The notes beneath the pieces are model-generated. The model ran no database searches. It saw nothing but the letters and a program-made list of their open reading frames with translations, and was not told the origin of the DNA. From the NCBI GenBank assembly GCA_021802375.1, contig JAKAAL010000235.1:1-6618 (forward strand): 6,618 bases of DNA, read 5' to 3'. How positions within the stretch are numbered: the stretch's first letter is position 1; the number at the start of each line of letters is the position of its first letter. Shown here in pieces: positions 5,892-6,618 of this stretch. The DNA is from Bacillota bacterium. Lineage in GTDB: Bacteria > Bacillota_E > Sulfobacillia > Sulfobacillales > Sulfobacillaceae. A program made the translations under genes and the position numbers.

Positions 5892-6340
5892 CCACCGTTT
5901 TTTGTGCCAAACACCACGGGAGGAAAGGTGCCTGCCTCGACGTGCTGTTTATAAAACGCTTGCTGGGCTTCTTGATGCGTGAGCTTCCGCTCTTGTCCTG
6001 CAATGCGGCGGGCATTCGGATGCGGGGATGCCCGGAGTGCGGTCAACCGTTCTTGAGTTTTTTTCACACGTTGCGTCCATAAAGTCGCCCCGCCTTTCAT
6101 CGCTTGATGTCGCGCACGGATGAGGTCTTGCGCTTCCTGCACCGCATCTTTGGCATAGCGCAGGGGCAATACGGTTTCGCTGGCCAAATGCCGTTCCAAG
6201 GCGCCCATGTTCAGAAGTCCCTCCCCCAAGCGCTGGAAGGCAAACCGCAACATGAACCCATATTTGCGCATCAAACGGCGCAACCCCGTGTCCTGATCGG
6301 GCGTGACATCGAGCAAGACACCAAAAATGGTCGTCTTCAT
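5720..6340 (-). CDS. tnpB: TnpB, N-terminal part, first frame of a split gene
   Basis: This frame starts at ATG 6340, which overlaps the TGA stop of tnpA (ATGA). GGAAGGAG lies 7 bases upstream inside tnpA, so tnpB is translationally coupled to the recombinase. Residues 1-147 are real TnpB sequence: a beta-strand start (MKTTIFGVLLDVT) and a long helical region rich in Arg, Lys and Gln, as in the recognition part of TnpB. After Thr146-Lys147-Asn148 the reading leaves the protein. The remaining 58 residues before the stop at 5720 look like out-of-frame sequence (Arg, Ser and Gly rich), and the natural continuation lies in the -1 frame. The change point is an A6 run read ACA AAA AAC. Either one A was lost (mutation or sequencing error in a homopolymer) or -1 slippage restores a full protein. 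Without slippage the product would be an inactive 206-residue fragment. Confidence 0.8.
   Translation of the reverse strand: MKTTIFGVLLDVTPDQDTGLRRLMRKYGFMLRFAFQRLGEGLLNMGALERHLASETVLPLRYAKDAVQEAQDLIRARHQAMKGGATLWTQRVKKTQERLTALRASPHPNARRIAGQERKLTHQEAQQAFYKQHVEAGTFPPVVFGTKNGGWIGSRLSMTPALNRNASRRGGKNGTRAGMVGCQRVGIAPKGAIPSCASAKGPTIGF
5897..5903 (-). other. A AAA AAC slippery heptamer at the tnpB frame change
   Basis: In the zero frame the codons are ACA AAA AAC, so the last A of ACA plus the next two codons form the classical X XXY YYZ heptamer for -1 slippage. A shift there gives AAA AAA then CGG TGG TTG GAT and enters the downstream TnpB frame precisely. That frame is open from about 5947 to the stop at 4821. 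No convincing Shine-Dalgarno stimulator upstream is seen, and the only downstream stem noted is weak (GTTCA/TGAAC about 20 bases after it). The heptamer is certain; its use is not. Confidence 0.5.
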
Positions 6341-6618
6341 TCGGGGACTCCTTCCTGAGCTAAGGTCGCCATCACTTGACGCATGGTCAAACCCATCTTT
6401 TCCCCTCCGCCTTTGCCGTAAATCTGTGCGGAGAACGAGGTCGTGATCGCGATCAAGTCTTCAACCAGTTCCTGTTGATCATCCTTCACCGTCTGCTCTA
6501 TGACGACCACGCGCACGCCGAAGGCGTGCAGAAAGGTTTCGAGATAAGCAAAACCAAACCGTGCGAGGCGATCCCGGTATTCGACGACCACCATGCCGAC
6601 GGGTTCGTGCCGGGCTAA
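6337..6618 (-). CDS. tnpA: IS607-type serine recombinase TnpA, C-terminal 93 codons (partial)
   Basis: This is the transposase of the element, which cuts and rejoins DNA through a serine intermediate. Only the C-terminal end is visible; the frame stays open to the edge of the window, so the ATG at 6594 is internal rather than the true start. The piece LARHEPVGMVVVEYRDRLARFGFAYL carries the DRL-RFG motif typical of IS607 and related resolvases. DLIAITTSFSAQIYGKGG matches the family's conserved 'DL..I...F.A..YG' helix, although the usual Arg after YG is Lys here. The expected catalytic Ser, and the MerR-like N-terminal DNA-binding domain that IS607 TnpA carries instead of a C-terminal one, would lie beyond 6618. 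The gene ends in TGA overlapping the tnpB start and contains the tnpB ribosome-binding site. Confidence 0.85.
   Translation of the reverse strand, partial: LARHEPVGMVVVEYRDRLARFGFAYLETFLHAFGVRVVVIEQTVKDDQQELVEDLIAITTSFSAQIYGKGGGEKMGLTMRQVMATLAQEGVPE

Larger units (their letters stand above)
4546..6618 (-). mobile_element. IS607-family transposon, right part (left end outside window)
   Basis: The element is recognised by its gene order: a serine recombinase TnpA of IS607 type followed by an overlapping tnpB, then a structured non-coding tract. IS607 elements move through a serine recombinase and carry neither conventional terminal inverted repeats nor target duplications, so the right end cannot be read directly. 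It probably lies near 4545-4580, after the last scaffold hairpin. The left end and the N-terminal part of tnpA lie beyond position 6618. The insertion sits immediately upstream of the leader of the 970-aa gene and points the same way, so read-through from the element could reach that gene. Confidence 0.75.

Overview
All genes in this window lie on the minus strand and read from high to low coordinates. The layout looks like a plasmid or other mobile replicon of a Gram-positive-type bacterium. Shine-Dalgarno sequences are strong (AAGGAGG, TAAGGAGG, GGAAGGAG), base composition is moderately GC-rich, and an actin-type partition operon sits beside a large protein of unknown function and an IS607-type transposon. 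A thermoacidophilic Firmicute such as a Sulfobacillus relative would fit, but that is a weak impression from style, not a demonstrated match.

Region 1 (about 4545-6618) is the right part of an IS607-family element. It holds the C-terminal end of a serine recombinase TnpA (running off the window) and a translationally coupled tnpB split into two frames at an A6 run, A AAA AAC, which is a perfect -1 slippery heptamer. A 240-base non-coding tract after tnpB is packed with nested inverted repeats and is the expected place for the TnpB guide RNA (omega/reRNA). The TnpB keeps the first two RuvC acidic residues. It lacks the usual CxxC zinc ribbon and has His where the third acidic residue normally lies.

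Region 2 (about 1456-4576) holds a flanking hairpin, a 21-bp palindrome in the leader, and one very long gene for a 970-residue, Trp-rich cytoplasmic protein that I do not recognise. Inside it I can see degenerate repeated motifs. The gene ends at a textbook rho-independent terminator.

Region 3 (1-1455) is an operon of three overlapping or tightly spaced genes: a ParM/StbA-type actin-like ATPase, a small ribbon-helix-helix protein in the ParR position, and the first 17 codons of a third gene. Its short leader carries a perfect 10-bp palindrome and spaced short repeats, which are candidates for the operator and centromere (parC-like) site. The actin-like protein and the ribbon-helix-helix protein would together segregate the replicon.
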